Origin: Desulfobacteraceae bacterium
GTDB lineage: Bacteria > Desulfobacterota > DSM-4660 > Desulfatiglandales > Desulfatiglandaceae
Direction: 5' to 3'
NCBI GenBank assembly: GCA_030632525.1
Contig: DAOVUP010000103.1
Span: 1-6,343 of the forward strand
DNA length: 6,343 bases
The notes under the pieces are model-generated. The model saw only the letters and a program-made list of their open reading frames with translations, was not told the origin of the DNA and ran no database searches. Position numbers and translations under genes: made by a program. Of the stretch, positions 1 to 5,901 are shown piece after piece (the first letter of the stretch is position 1; the number at the start of each line of letters is the position of its first letter).

Positions 1-37
1 AACCCGTAACCTGCAACCCGTAACCCGCAACCCTGCC
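1..37. repeat. 7-bp-period tandem repeat (AACCCGT-like), cut by the window edge
   Basis: Five consecutive heptamers can be read: AACCCGT, AACCTGC, AACCCGT, AACCCGC, AACCCTG. They also form two nearly identical 14-bp units (1-14 and 15-28, one mismatch) plus a partial third. The array starts at base 1, so it probably continues upstream. It lies outside any gene, before the promoter of rfaE1. Its role is unknown; short slippage-prone arrays of this kind occur between genes in many bacteria. Confidence 0.75.
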
Positions 38-49
38 TTAAACTATCTA

Positions 50-78
50 TTTACAACGTGAATCCACGATGCTATAAA
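50..78 (+). promoter_or_regulatory. Predicted sigma70-type promoter of the rfaE1 operon
   Basis: A -35 box TTTACA (50-55, 5 of 6 consensus) and a -10 box TATAAA (73-78, 5 of 6) are separated by the ideal 17 bases. Transcription would start near 85, giving a leader of about 55 bases before the ATG at 140. It sits directly ahead of five close-packed genes, so it is the best candidate for the operon promoter. It is predicted from sequence alone. Confidence 0.6.
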
Positions 79-139
79 GTCCCTTCGTATAAAACCTGTT
101 AGGGAGGAATACAGACTCAATAGATCTGGAAAATGGGAG

Positions 140-1150
140 ATGGCTGAGATAAACGGAAACTATTATAATGCGGAAACCTTAAAAAAATATGTTGACAGGT
201 TTGCGGAGGCAAGGATTTTTGTGCTTGGTGATATCATCATGGACGAGTATATCTGGGGCAATGTCAGCCGGATTTCGCCTGAAGCCCCGGTCCCTGTTGT
301 AGATGTAGAACAGGAAACAAAAATGTTAGGCGGCGCTGCCAATGTAATCCGGAATATGGCAGCCCTCGGAGCAAGACCCGTCCTGTGCGGTGTGGTGGGG
401 GATGACAGCACAGGGGAGGAAATCCTTTCGGCACTATCCCATATGGGTTTAAAGACGGATGGCGTTGTCAGTGAACCTGGGAGGCCAACAAGCGTAAAAA
501 CCAGAATTGTTGCACATAATCAACAGGTTGTTAGGTTTGATCGGGAAAGCCGCGCAAATGTCAGGCCTGAAAGCATTCAAAACGTCCTCGACTATATTGG
601 TGAAAACCTTGACACGATCGATGCCATCGTTGTTTCAGATTACGGTAAAGGGCTCATATCGGGCCCACTTATGATGGGTATGAAAGAACTAAGCCGGTCC
701 AGATCGGGTGGGGAGATCATCGTTGCGGTGGACCCCAAAATAGGCAACTTCGAATATTATAAAGGGGTGGATGTGATAACGCCTAACCACCATGAAGCCG
801 GGGTTTTTTGCGGTTTTGAGATTGTGGACAAAGACACCCTGGAACGGGCCGGAAAACAGATGGTAAACGTCCTGGACTGTCGTTCTGCTCTGATCACGCA
901 GGGCAAAGATGGGATGACACTTTTTGAGAAACACGGATCAATAACCCATATCCCAACTGTGGCAAAGAAGGTCTTTGACGTTACCGGGGCCGGAGATACC
1001 GTGATCGGGGCCATCTCGTTAGGGCTGGCCGCTGGTCTTGATTTAAAATCGGCGGCTATCCTGTCAAATTTCGCTGCCGGCATTGTGGTTGGTGAGTTAG
1101 GGACTTCAGCGGTACGAGCAGAGGAGTTAAAAAAGGTCATTGGGGATTGA
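140..1150 (+). CDS. rfaE1: D-glycero-beta-D-manno-heptose-7-phosphate kinase (RfaE1/HldA type)
   Basis: Cytoplasmic PfkB/ribokinase-family sugar kinase that phosphorylates D-glycero-D-manno-heptose 7-phosphate at C1, a step towards the ADP-heptose used in the lipopolysaccharide inner core. The 336-residue protein matches the N-terminal domain of E. coli HldE: the substrate-site segment SRISPEAPVPVV (residues 43-54), GGAANV (64-69), and the PfkB signature DVTGAGDT (280-287) with the presumed catalytic Asp286. The nucleotidyltransferase domain of the roughly 477-residue bifunctional HldE is absent, so the adenylyl transfer step must be encoded elsewhere. ATG 140 is the first start codon in a frame open back to a stop at 59-61. 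Its ribosome site is poor: GGGAG abuts the ATG, and the strong AGGGAGGAA at 101-109 lies 30 bases away. The stop shares one base with the next ATG. Related PfkB kinases are the only alternative; the heptose-kinase motifs make this call firm. Confidence 0.93.
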   Translation: MAEINGNYYNAETLKKYVDRFAEARIFVLGDIIMDEYIWGNVSRISPEAPVPVVDVEQETKMLGGAANVIRNMAALGARPVLCGVVGDDSTGEEILSALSHMGLKTDGVVSEPGRPTSVKTRIVAHNQQVVRFDRESRANVRPESIQNVLDYIGENLDTIDAIVVSDYGKGLISGPLMMGMKELSRSRSGGEIIVAVDPKIGNFEYYKGVDVITPNHHEAGVFCGFEIVDKDTLERAGKQMVNVLDCRSALITQGKDGMTLFEKHGSITHIPTVAKKVFDVTGAGDTVIGAISLGLAAGLDLKSAAILSNFAAGIVVGELGTSAVRAEELKKVIGD

Positions 1151-1689
1151 TGAGTGATCCACAACAATCGGGTCGGGTCAAATTAATCTCAAGCCTCTTT
1201 TCGCCTGAGAAGAGTGTTATTGACAGGGTTATCGTTCAAATGTCGGAGATATACGGGCCAGTAGACTGGTCCAGCCCTGAGATGTTCTTTGACCGCACCA
1301 AATATTACGCCAAAGAGATGGGATGGCCCCTACACCGTCGTTTTGTTTCTTTTGAAGAGTTGATACACCCTGAAGCCCTTGTTGAGGTGAAGCTGAAGAC
1401 AAATGAGATCGAAAAGGGCTACCTGACCCGTGGAAAGCGACGGATCAATATAGACCCCGGCTATATATCTCCGGAGAGGCTTATCTTAGCAACCGGGAAA
1501 AATTATATCCACCGTGTCTATTTAACCAAAGGGATTTATGCTGATCTTACGCTTATTTTCAAGAGGGGAAGCTTCAGGCCTCTTGAATGGACATACAGGG
1601 ATTATGCTGATCTGGAGATGATTGGATATCTTAACGAGTTGAGGAAAGACTATATGGAGAAAACAAGGGAGATAAAACGCATTGATTAA
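1150..1689 (+). CDS. DUF4416 family protein, function unknown
   Basis: A 179-residue soluble protein with no signal peptide or membrane segment. It looks like the DUF4416 family: a YGPVDW segment (35-40), FFDRTKYYAKEMG (46-58), a basic strand ending in RRINIDPGYIS (97-107), HRVYLTKGIYAD (121-132) and WTYRDY (147-152). The conserved Asp, His, Arg and Tyr residues could form a binding site, but I know of no assigned reaction. ATG 1150 overlaps the rfaE1 stop by one base (TGATG), which suggests coupled translation; a TTG at 1147, three bases earlier, is a less likely start. The 3' end overlaps yicC by 8 bases. Being locked between a heptose kinase and yicC/remA/gmk suggests a housekeeping or envelope-linked role, which is inference from context only. 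Family assignment is from recalled motifs. Confidence 0.82.
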   Translation: MSDPQQSGRVKLISSLFSPEKSVIDRVIVQMSEIYGPVDWSSPEMFFDRTKYYAKEMGWPLHRRFVSFEELIHPEALVEVKLKTNEIEKGYLTRGKRRINIDPGYISPERLILATGKNYIHRVYLTKGIYADLTLIFKRGSFRPLEWTYRDYADLEMIGYLNELRKDYMEKTREIKRID

Positions 1690-2563
1690 AAGCATGACTG
1701 CCTTTGGAAGGGGAGAGTACCAGCAGGGAGATACGCGCTATTTCGCTGAAATCAGAGCACTCAACAATCGTCACCGGGACATTATTCTGCGAATCCCCAA
1801 GAACCATCAACCGCTCGAAGAAGGGCTCAGAGCTATCATATCAACAAGGATCAGACGGGGGCGGATAGAGGTATCATTTCAGATAGAGAGAGGCCGCGAA
1901 GAAACCCCTTATGACGTGGAGCTCAATCTGCCGCTTCTGGAATCCTATTTAAAAATCTTCAAGCAATTGGCTTCCCACTCCGGTCTTGACCAGGAAATCA
2001 GACTTGAGTCTCTTCTCCAGTTGAAAGACGTGATCCTCATTAAACCGGAAACCGGTGATATGGAGGAAATACAGGAAGGTCTCCATAGAGTCTTAACCAT
2101 GAGTCTTGATTCCCTGGACGAGATGAGAATCAAGGAGGGTGATGCCATAGAAAAAGACTTTATCAAGAGGCTCAACCGGTTGGACAGCCATGTGGATAAA
2201 GTGAGGGTACGTGCCCCCGAGCTGAATGAAACATATCGGAAAAGACTGACCGAGAAGGTCGATAATATGATCAATGGAGTGGAAATCGATCAAACCAGGC
2301 TTGCCCAGGAGGTCGCCTTTCTTGCAGAGCGATCCGACATTACCGAAGAGATAGTCCGGATCAAAAGCCATCTGAAGCAGTTTCGAGAGTACCTCTCATT
2401 TGGCGATGCGGTAGGACGGAGACTCGATTTCCTGATCCAGGAAATCAACAGAGAGGTTAATACGCTGGGAGTAAAGGGCTCTGACACCATTATTTCAATG
2501 ACCGTAGTGGAAATGAAGGCCGAACTGGAAAAATTGCGAGAACAGGTTCAGAATGTTGAATAA
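1682..2563 (+). CDS. yicC: YicC family endoribonuclease-type protein
   Basis: A 293-residue cytoplasmic protein of the YicC family. E. coli YicC has been described as an endoribonuclease and linked to small-RNA turnover; the role here is inferred from the family. The N-terminal YicC domain opens with the hallmark [12 protein letters not shown] (1-12) and has [11 protein letters not shown] (23-33). The C-terminal DUF1732 domain has [17 protein letters not shown] (215-231) and [16 protein letters not shown] (248-263), ending in [11 protein letters not shown]. Full length for the family. The start is taken as TTG 1682, because the N-terminal MI(K/R)SMT is conserved and an AAGGGAG (1665-1671) lies 10 bases upstream; starting at the later ATG (1694) would remove four conserved residues. 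It overlaps the DUF4416 stop by 8 bases, so translation is probably coupled. remA follows 14 bases downstream. Confidence 0.94.
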   Translation: MIKSMTAFGRGEYQQGDTRYFAEIRALNNRHRDIILRIPKNHQPLEEGLRAIISTRIRRGRIEVSFQIERGREETPYDVELNLPLLESYLKIFKQLASHSGLDQEIRLESLLQLKDVILIKPETGDMEEIQEGLHRVLTMSLDSLDEMRIKEGDAIEKDFIKRLNRLDSHVDKVRVRAPELNETYRKRLTEKVDNMINGVEIDQTRLAQEVAFLAERSDITEEIVRIKSHLKQFREYLSFGDAVGRRLDFLIQEINREVNTLGVKGSDTIISMTVVEMKAELEKLREQVQNVE

Positions 2564-2569
2564 AAGGAG
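2564..2569 (+). promoter_or_regulatory. Ribosome binding site that sets the remA start
   Basis: AAGGAG ends 8 bases before ATG 2578, the ideal distance, but only 2 bases before the in-frame TTG at 2572. This favours the ATG, giving a 90-residue RemA whose residue numbering also matches B. subtilis RemA. Confidence 0.75.
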
Positions 2570-2577
2570 ATTTGTTT

Positions 2578-2850
2578 ATGAGCCCCCAGTTTGTTAATAT
2601 TGGCTTTGGGAACACTGTTGTGTCCAGACGCGTAATAGCTATTATTTCTCCAAGCGCTGCACCCATAAAGCGACTCCGTGACGAGGCTCGAGATGAGAGA
2701 AGGCTGATTGATGCTACCCAGGGAAGACGAACCAGGTCCGTACTTATCACAGACACCAATCATGTGATTTTGTCATCCATTCAGCCCGAAACTCTTTTGC
2801 AGAGATTCAGTCCGGAAGGCAAACTGAATATGCGAGAACTTGAAGAGTAA
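2578..2850 (+). CDS. remA: RemA/DUF370 family DNA-binding regulator
   Basis: A 90-residue protein of the DUF370 family, whose best-known member is Bacillus subtilis RemA, a ring-forming DNA-binding activator of biofilm matrix and osmoprotection genes. The family core is plain: FVNIGFGN (5-12), SPSAAPIKR (24-32), [13 protein letters not shown] (43-55) and ILSSIQPET (64-72). Arginines at 18, 50 and 51 coincide with those I recall as required for DNA binding in RemA, so DNA binding is likely retained. What it regulates in a Gram-negative host is not known from the sequence. The gene lies 14 bases after yicC and 2 bases before gmk, an arrangement also familiar from other Desulfobacterota and Firmicutes. 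The upstream TTG at 2572 is rejected as start because the ribosome site would be too close. Family call firm, target genes unknown. Confidence 0.9.
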   Translation: MSPQFVNIGFGNTVVSRRVIAIISPSAAPIKRLRDEARDERRLIDATQGRRTRSVLITDTNHVILSSIQPETLLQRFSPEGKLNMRELEE

Positions 2851-2852
2851 AA

Positions 2853-3455
2853 ATGGCTGGTCAACTATTTGTTATTTCAGCACCTTCAGGGGCAGGCAAA
2901 TCAACCATTTTGGCGGCCGTGAGAAAGAGAGTCCCCGGTCTGGGGTACTCTATCTCTCACACCACCCGTAAACCGAGGGGCGATGAAAGAAACGGGGTGG
3001 ATTATCATTTTGTGGACGACAGGACGTTCACCAAGATGATAGATGAAGGCGCCTTTGTGGAATGGGCCAAGGTCTATGATAATTTCTATGGAACCTCTTC
3101 TTCAAACCTCCAAGACCAGACCGCTTCGGGGCTTGACGTCCTCATGGATGTGGACATCCAGGGCGGACAAAATATCAAGGACCGGTTTCCGGACAGTGTC
3201 CTCATCTTTCTGTTGCCCCCGTCATTAGAGGAGCTTGAACGAAGACTGAGGGAACGGGGTACCGATAATGAGCCAGTGATAAGAGCAAGGATGGAAAGTG
3301 CTGCGGACGATATCAAGAACTGTGTGTGGTATGATTATATAATCACCAATGATAAATTAGAGAAGGCCATAGACGAAACTCAATCCATCATCATGTCAAA
3401 ACGATGTGTGACAGCGCGGCAACTGCCGGGGATTAGAAAGCTTTTTGATATTTGA
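2853..3455 (+). CDS. gmk: Guanylate kinase
   Basis: Cytoplasmic essential enzyme that converts GMP and ATP to GDP and ADP in purine nucleotide synthesis and salvage. The 200-residue length is typical. Visible features are the P-loop APSGAGKST (10-18), the GMP-binding segment SHTTRKPRGDE (35-45) with GVDYHFV (48-54), the DVDIQGG strand (99-105), the lid region RLRERGTD (131-138) and the adenine-side YIITND (162-167). The start ATG is 2 bases after the remA stop, with only a weak GAAGAG upstream, so translation probably depends on coupling to remA. It ends the operon; rpoZ, a frequent downstream partner of gmk, is not here, and the next 200 bases hold an inverted-repeat element instead. No missing residues. 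Confidence 0.97.
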   Translation: MAGQLFVISAPSGAGKSTILAAVRKRVPGLGYSISHTTRKPRGDERNGVDYHFVDDRTFTKMIDEGAFVEWAKVYDNFYGTSSSNLQDQTASGLDVLMDVDIQGGQNIKDRFPDSVLIFLLPPSLEELERRLRERGTDNEPVIRARMESAADDIKNCVWYDYIITNDKLEKAIDETQSIIMSKRCVTARQLPGIRKLFDI

Positions 3456-3504
3456 TTTCCTAACCTGTCCATTGGCTGGCGATGCCCGCTGAAATCATCC
3501 TGCA

Positions 3505-3663
3505 GAGACCTTTGAAAAATGTTCAATTTCGAAGTCTGCGCTTATCTGGTCAAGGTCAAGGAAGGCGATAATTTCAACCACAGGAATATATTGAATATTT
3601 CGAGGATTGAAATTTGAGTCTGACGAAGAAATTGGCCAAAAGGGGGCGTTTTTCAAAGGTCTC
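3505..3663. mobile_element. MITE-like inverted-repeat element between gmk and nadA
   Basis: A 15-bp perfect terminal inverted repeat, GAGACCTTTGAAAAA (3505-3519) and TTTTTCAAAGGTCTC (3649-3663), bounds 159 bp with no coding capacity. Further nested pairs lie inside: CAATTTC (3524-3530) with GAAATTG (3628-3634), and AATTTCAA (3570-3577) with TTGAAATT (3607-3614), around a palindromic AATATATT (3585-3592). The whole could fold into a long imperfect hairpin. Size, ends and absence of genes fit a miniature inverted-repeat transposable element. No clear target-site duplication is seen; TCCTG occurs at 3498-3502 and 3662-3666 but does not sit symmetrically. The element fills most of the gap between two convergent genes, where its hairpin could also act as a two-way transcription terminator. 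The last codons and stop of nadA lie in its right repeat. Whether it is a dispersed family cannot be told from one copy. Confidence 0.7.
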
Positions 3664-4609
3664 CTGAGGGGATGGCTAGCATCCGGTCCACCGCCCCTTT
3701 GGCCTTTTCCCTGATCTCTCTTGGGACCTTCACCTCGGGCTGCATGGTTTGAAGCGCCGTCAAGATCTCTCTCAAACCGATTTTTTTCATATCACTGCAT
3801 ATCATTCCGGGATCAGCCGGAAAAAAGGATTTGCCAGGATTCGCCTTTGAAAGAGGGTGTAAAATCCCGATCTCCGTACCTATTATAAACTCCCTGCTCT
3901 CGGAACTGCCGGCATACGCAATCATACCTGATGTGCTCTTAACTTCATCAGCCAGATCAAGAATCTCTGGGGGACATTCGGGATGGGCCAAAAAAAGCGC
4001 TTCGGGATGGGCGGATTTGGCCTCCCTGACCTGCCCAACCGTCAGGTTATTGTGTACGGGACAAAACCCTTCCCAGTAAACGATATTCCTGCCAGTGTGT
4101 TTTATTGCGTATTGGGCCAGGTTTTTGTCAGGGGTCATGAAGATCTGGCGAGATGTATCTACGGAATTAACAACCTGAATTACATTTGCCGAAGTGCAGC
4201 ATATATCGGTTTCAGCCTTGATGTCAGCTGTGGTATTGACATAGCTGATAACAATCACCCTTTTGCCCTTGGATAATCCTTCCTTTTTGCGCCTGAGTTC
4301 CTTAGCCGTGATCATATCTGCCATGGGGCATCCAGCGTTGGAAACCGGTAGGATGACCTTTTTGTCGGGGCACAGGATAGATGCTGTTTCAGCCATAAAA
4401 TGGACACCACAAAAAACGATCACCGCTGCATCTGTCTGAGACGCCTTGATGGAAAGCTCTAAGGAGTCGCCGCAGAGATCAGCAATATCCTGCACCTCGG
4501 GCCGCTGGTAGTTGTGGGCCAGCAGAATGGCCTTTCTCTTGTGGAGCAGGGCCTTGATTTCGTCTTTGATATCCTTGGATTCATCTGTGATGCCTGTTGT
4601 ATATGCCAT
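3653..4609 (-). CDS. nadA: Quinolinate synthase A (4Fe-4S)
   Basis: Condenses iminoaspartate with dihydroxyacetone phosphate to quinolinate, the entry step of de novo NAD synthesis; cytoplasmic and oxygen-sensitive. The 318 residues match the compact NadA type. The three cysteines that hold the 4Fe-4S cluster are present: Cys94 in AGCPMAD, Cys183 in GFCPVH, Cys271 in MICSDMKK. Other family segments are AHNYQRPEVQDIAD (31-44), GDSLELS (47-53), YVNTTADIKAE (123-133), CTSANV (138-143), HPECPP (209-214) and GTEIGILH (244-251). ATG 4609 has AGGAG 9 bases upstream (4619-4623). The final residues GDL and the stop codon lie inside the right terminal repeat of the neighbouring element (3649-3663), so the natural C-terminus may have been replaced; this is beyond the last conserved segment and should not harm activity. 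No nadB or nadC is nearby. Confidence 0.96.
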   Translation of the reverse strand: MAYTTGITDESKDIKDEIKALLHKRKAILLAHNYQRPEVQDIADLCGDSLELSIKASQTDAAVIVFCGVHFMAETASILCPDKKVILPVSNAGCPMADMITAKELRRKKEGLSKGKRVIVISYVNTTADIKAETDICCTSANVIQVVNSVDTSRQIFMTPDKNLAQYAIKHTGRNIVYWEGFCPVHNNLTVGQVREAKSAHPEALFLAHPECPPEILDLADEVKSTSGMIAYAGSSESREFIIGTEIGILHPLSKANPGKSFFPADPGMICSDMKKIGLREILTALQTMQPEVKVPREIREKAKGAVDRMLAIPSGDL

Positions 4610-4627
4610 TTTCTTTCACTCCTGTTA

Positions 4628-4656
4628 TTGAGTTCTAATTGCGGTTACGGTATAAT
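4628..4656 (+). promoter_or_regulatory. Predicted sigma70-type promoter of the M24 peptidase gene
   Basis: A perfect -10 TATAAT (4651-4656) lies 17 bases after TTGAGT (4628-4633, 4 of 6 consensus). Transcription would start near 4663, leaving a leader of about 47 bases before the ATG at 4710. It overlaps the predicted nadA promoter on the other strand. Confidence 0.55.
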
Positions 4657-4678
4657 AAATATTTAAACTATCAGTCAA
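4652..4678 (-). promoter_or_regulatory. Predicted nadA promoter, overlapping the opposite one
   Basis: On the minus strand a -35 box TTGACT (4673-4678, 5 of 6 consensus) precedes TATTAT (4652-4657, 5 of 6) at a short 15-base spacing, or TATACC with an 18-base spacing. Either would give a start near 4640-4645 and a leader of about 35 bases to the nadA ATG. The -10 shares bases with the plus-strand TATAAT. Weaker than the plus-strand prediction because neither spacing is ideal. Confidence 0.4.
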
Positions 4679-4693
4679 GTTGTTTGGTGCTTT

Positions 4694-4700
4694 GGAGGGG
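4694..4700 (+). promoter_or_regulatory. Ribosome binding site that sets the M24 peptidase start
   Basis: GGAGGGG ends 9 bases before ATG 4710. This excludes the longer reading from TTG 4680, which would place the ribosome site inside the gene and has no site of its own. Confidence 0.75.
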
Positions 4701-4709
4701 TTTTTCTAT

Positions 4710-5897
4710 ATGTATAGATCAGTTACGGAAGAAGAAATTTCAAAAAGATTAAACCGGTTTCAAAACAAACTAACTGCCCGTGAGGTTGATGGCGCCCTCA
4801 TTGTTCAGAGAACCGACCTGTATTATTTTTCAGGGACCGACCAGGATGCGCATCTCTGGGTGCCTGCGTCTGGCCAACCCCTCCTGATGGTTCGTAAAAG
4901 CATGGATCGCGCAATCCAGGACGCTGTCATAGAACACATAGTACCGCTCAACAGCCTCTCTCAAATACCTGAGTATATTCAGGGTCACGGCGGAAAAGAC
5001 CCAGAGAGCATCGGCCTTGAGATGGATGTGCTTCCGGTTAACCGCTATCTGGCATACCAGCGCCTCTTTCCGAAAAAAGAGATGGTTGATGTCTCATTAC
5101 TCATTCGAGAGACCCGCATGATCAAGTCGGCCTATGAGATTGCCTGCATTTCAAAGGCAGCCCTTATGGCGGATAACACTTACGAAAAGATCCCTGGGTT
5201 CCTTCGAGAAGCCGAAACGGAGATCGACCTGACCTATAGGATTGAAGCGTTTTACAGGAGCCAGGGTCATCCCGGTATCATCCCTACCCGTGGATTTAAT
5301 CATGAGGCGTTATACGGACAAATCGCCTCAGGTAAGAGGGCTGCAACACCGAGCGATTCCGCCGGCCCAACTGGGGGAAAAGGGCTTGGCCCCTTTTTCT
5401 CTAAAGGGGCAGCACTGGAACGGATCGGACGAAATAAACCCATATTGGTGGACTATGCAGCCAATTTCAATGGATACATCTCCGATCTAACCCGCATTTT
5501 TTCAATCGGAAAACCCAAGGAGACGCTCTGCCGTGCCCATGAAGTGGCCTTAGGGATTCAGGATACACTTTCGCAGGAAGGGGGGCCGGGCGTAAGGGCG
5601 GAAAGCCTGTATGATCTGGCCTTAGAAATTGTTAGAAAGGCTGGTTTCACCAGCGGATTTATGGGCTATCCCGATCCCGTCCCTTTTGTGGGGCATGGCG
5701 TAGGCCTTGAACTGGACGAATTGCCGGTTATCGGCCGTGGGAGTAATACCGTCCTGGCTGAGGGAATGGTGATAGCAATGGAGCCGAAGTTTGTCTTTCC
5801 AGATGAAGGGGTTGTGGGGATTGAAAACACCTTTGTCATCACAAAAAATGGCATGAAGAAGCTAAACCGGTTTCAGGATGCCATCATGATCTGTTAG
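4710..5897 (+). CDS. M24 family metallopeptidase (Xaa-Pro aminopeptidase/dipeptidase-like)
   Basis: A 395-residue cytoplasmic protein with a creatinase-type N-terminal domain (about 1-135) and a pita-bread M24 catalytic domain (about 145-390). All five expected metal ligands are visible: Asp248 in LVDYAA, Asp259 in ISDLTR, His329 in VGHGVG, Glu358 in AMEP and Glu372 in GIENTF. A two-metal hydrolase, probably cleaving peptides with proline at the second position (Xaa-Pro), is therefore expected. The exact substrate cannot be read from sequence, and some two-domain relatives act on creatine or other amides. No signal peptide is seen. ATG 4710 is chosen for its GGAGGGG site; a TTG 30 bases earlier has none. 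The gene diverges from nadA and ends 4 bases from a convergent 2-hydroxyacyl-CoA dehydratase-like gene. The role is probably peptide scavenging, with no clear pathway link to its neighbours. Confidence 0.88.
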   Translation: MYRSVTEEEISKRLNRFQNKLTAREVDGALIVQRTDLYYFSGTDQDAHLWVPASGQPLLMVRKSMDRAIQDAVIEHIVPLNSLSQIPEYIQGHGGKDPESIGLEMDVLPVNRYLAYQRLFPKKEMVDVSLLIRETRMIKSAYEIACISKAALMADNTYEKIPGFLREAETEIDLTYRIEAFYRSQGHPGIIPTRGFNHEALYGQIASGKRAATPSDSAGPTGGKGLGPFFSKGAALERIGRNKPILVDYAANFNGYISDLTRIFSIGKPKETLCRAHEVALGIQDTLSQEGGPGVRAESLYDLALEIVRKAGFTSGFMGYPDPVPFVGHGVGLELDELPVIGRGSNTVLAEGMVIAMEPKFVFPDEGVVGIENTFVITKNGMKKLNRFQDAIMIC

Positions 5898-5901
5898 ACT
5901 A

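Noticed and set aside
1..37. Telomere or CRISPR-like array
   Set aside because: The heptamers recall CCCTAAA-type repeats, but there are only five imperfect copies, no spacers, and the context is an ordinary bacterial operon.
757..1167. 136-residue minus-strand ORF opposite rfaE1
   Set aside because: It lies wholly over a well-conserved kinase gene, has no recognisable motif, and is the mirror of a coding frame.
3086..3316. Minus-strand and alternative-frame ORFs within gmk
   Set aside because: Gmk is complete and conserved in its own frame; the other frames show only low-complexity serine and arginine runs.
3456..3504. Simple Rho-independent terminator directly after gmk
   Set aside because: No stem of useful length followed by a T run is present here; the only strong hairpin potential is the element from 3505.
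3498..3666. TCCTG copies as a target-site duplication of the element
   Set aside because: The right copy overlaps the terminal repeat while the left lies two bases outside it, so they do not flank the element symmetrically; a 5-bp match can be chance.
3983..4276. 97-residue plus-strand ORF inside nadA
   Set aside because: It is antisense to the conserved NadA core and has no family features; a shadow of the real gene.
4680..4709. N-terminal 10-residue extension of the M24 peptidase from TTG 4680
   Set aside because: The ribosome site GGAGGGG lies within it and fits ATG 4710; the extension also covers the expected leader.
5340..5415. Possible insertion in the M24 peptidase (Gly/Ser/Pro-rich stretch, residues about 208-236)
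   Set aside because: The stretch stays in frame and resembles a loop usual in this M24 subgroup (SGP..G.GL..F..GA) just before the first metal ligand.
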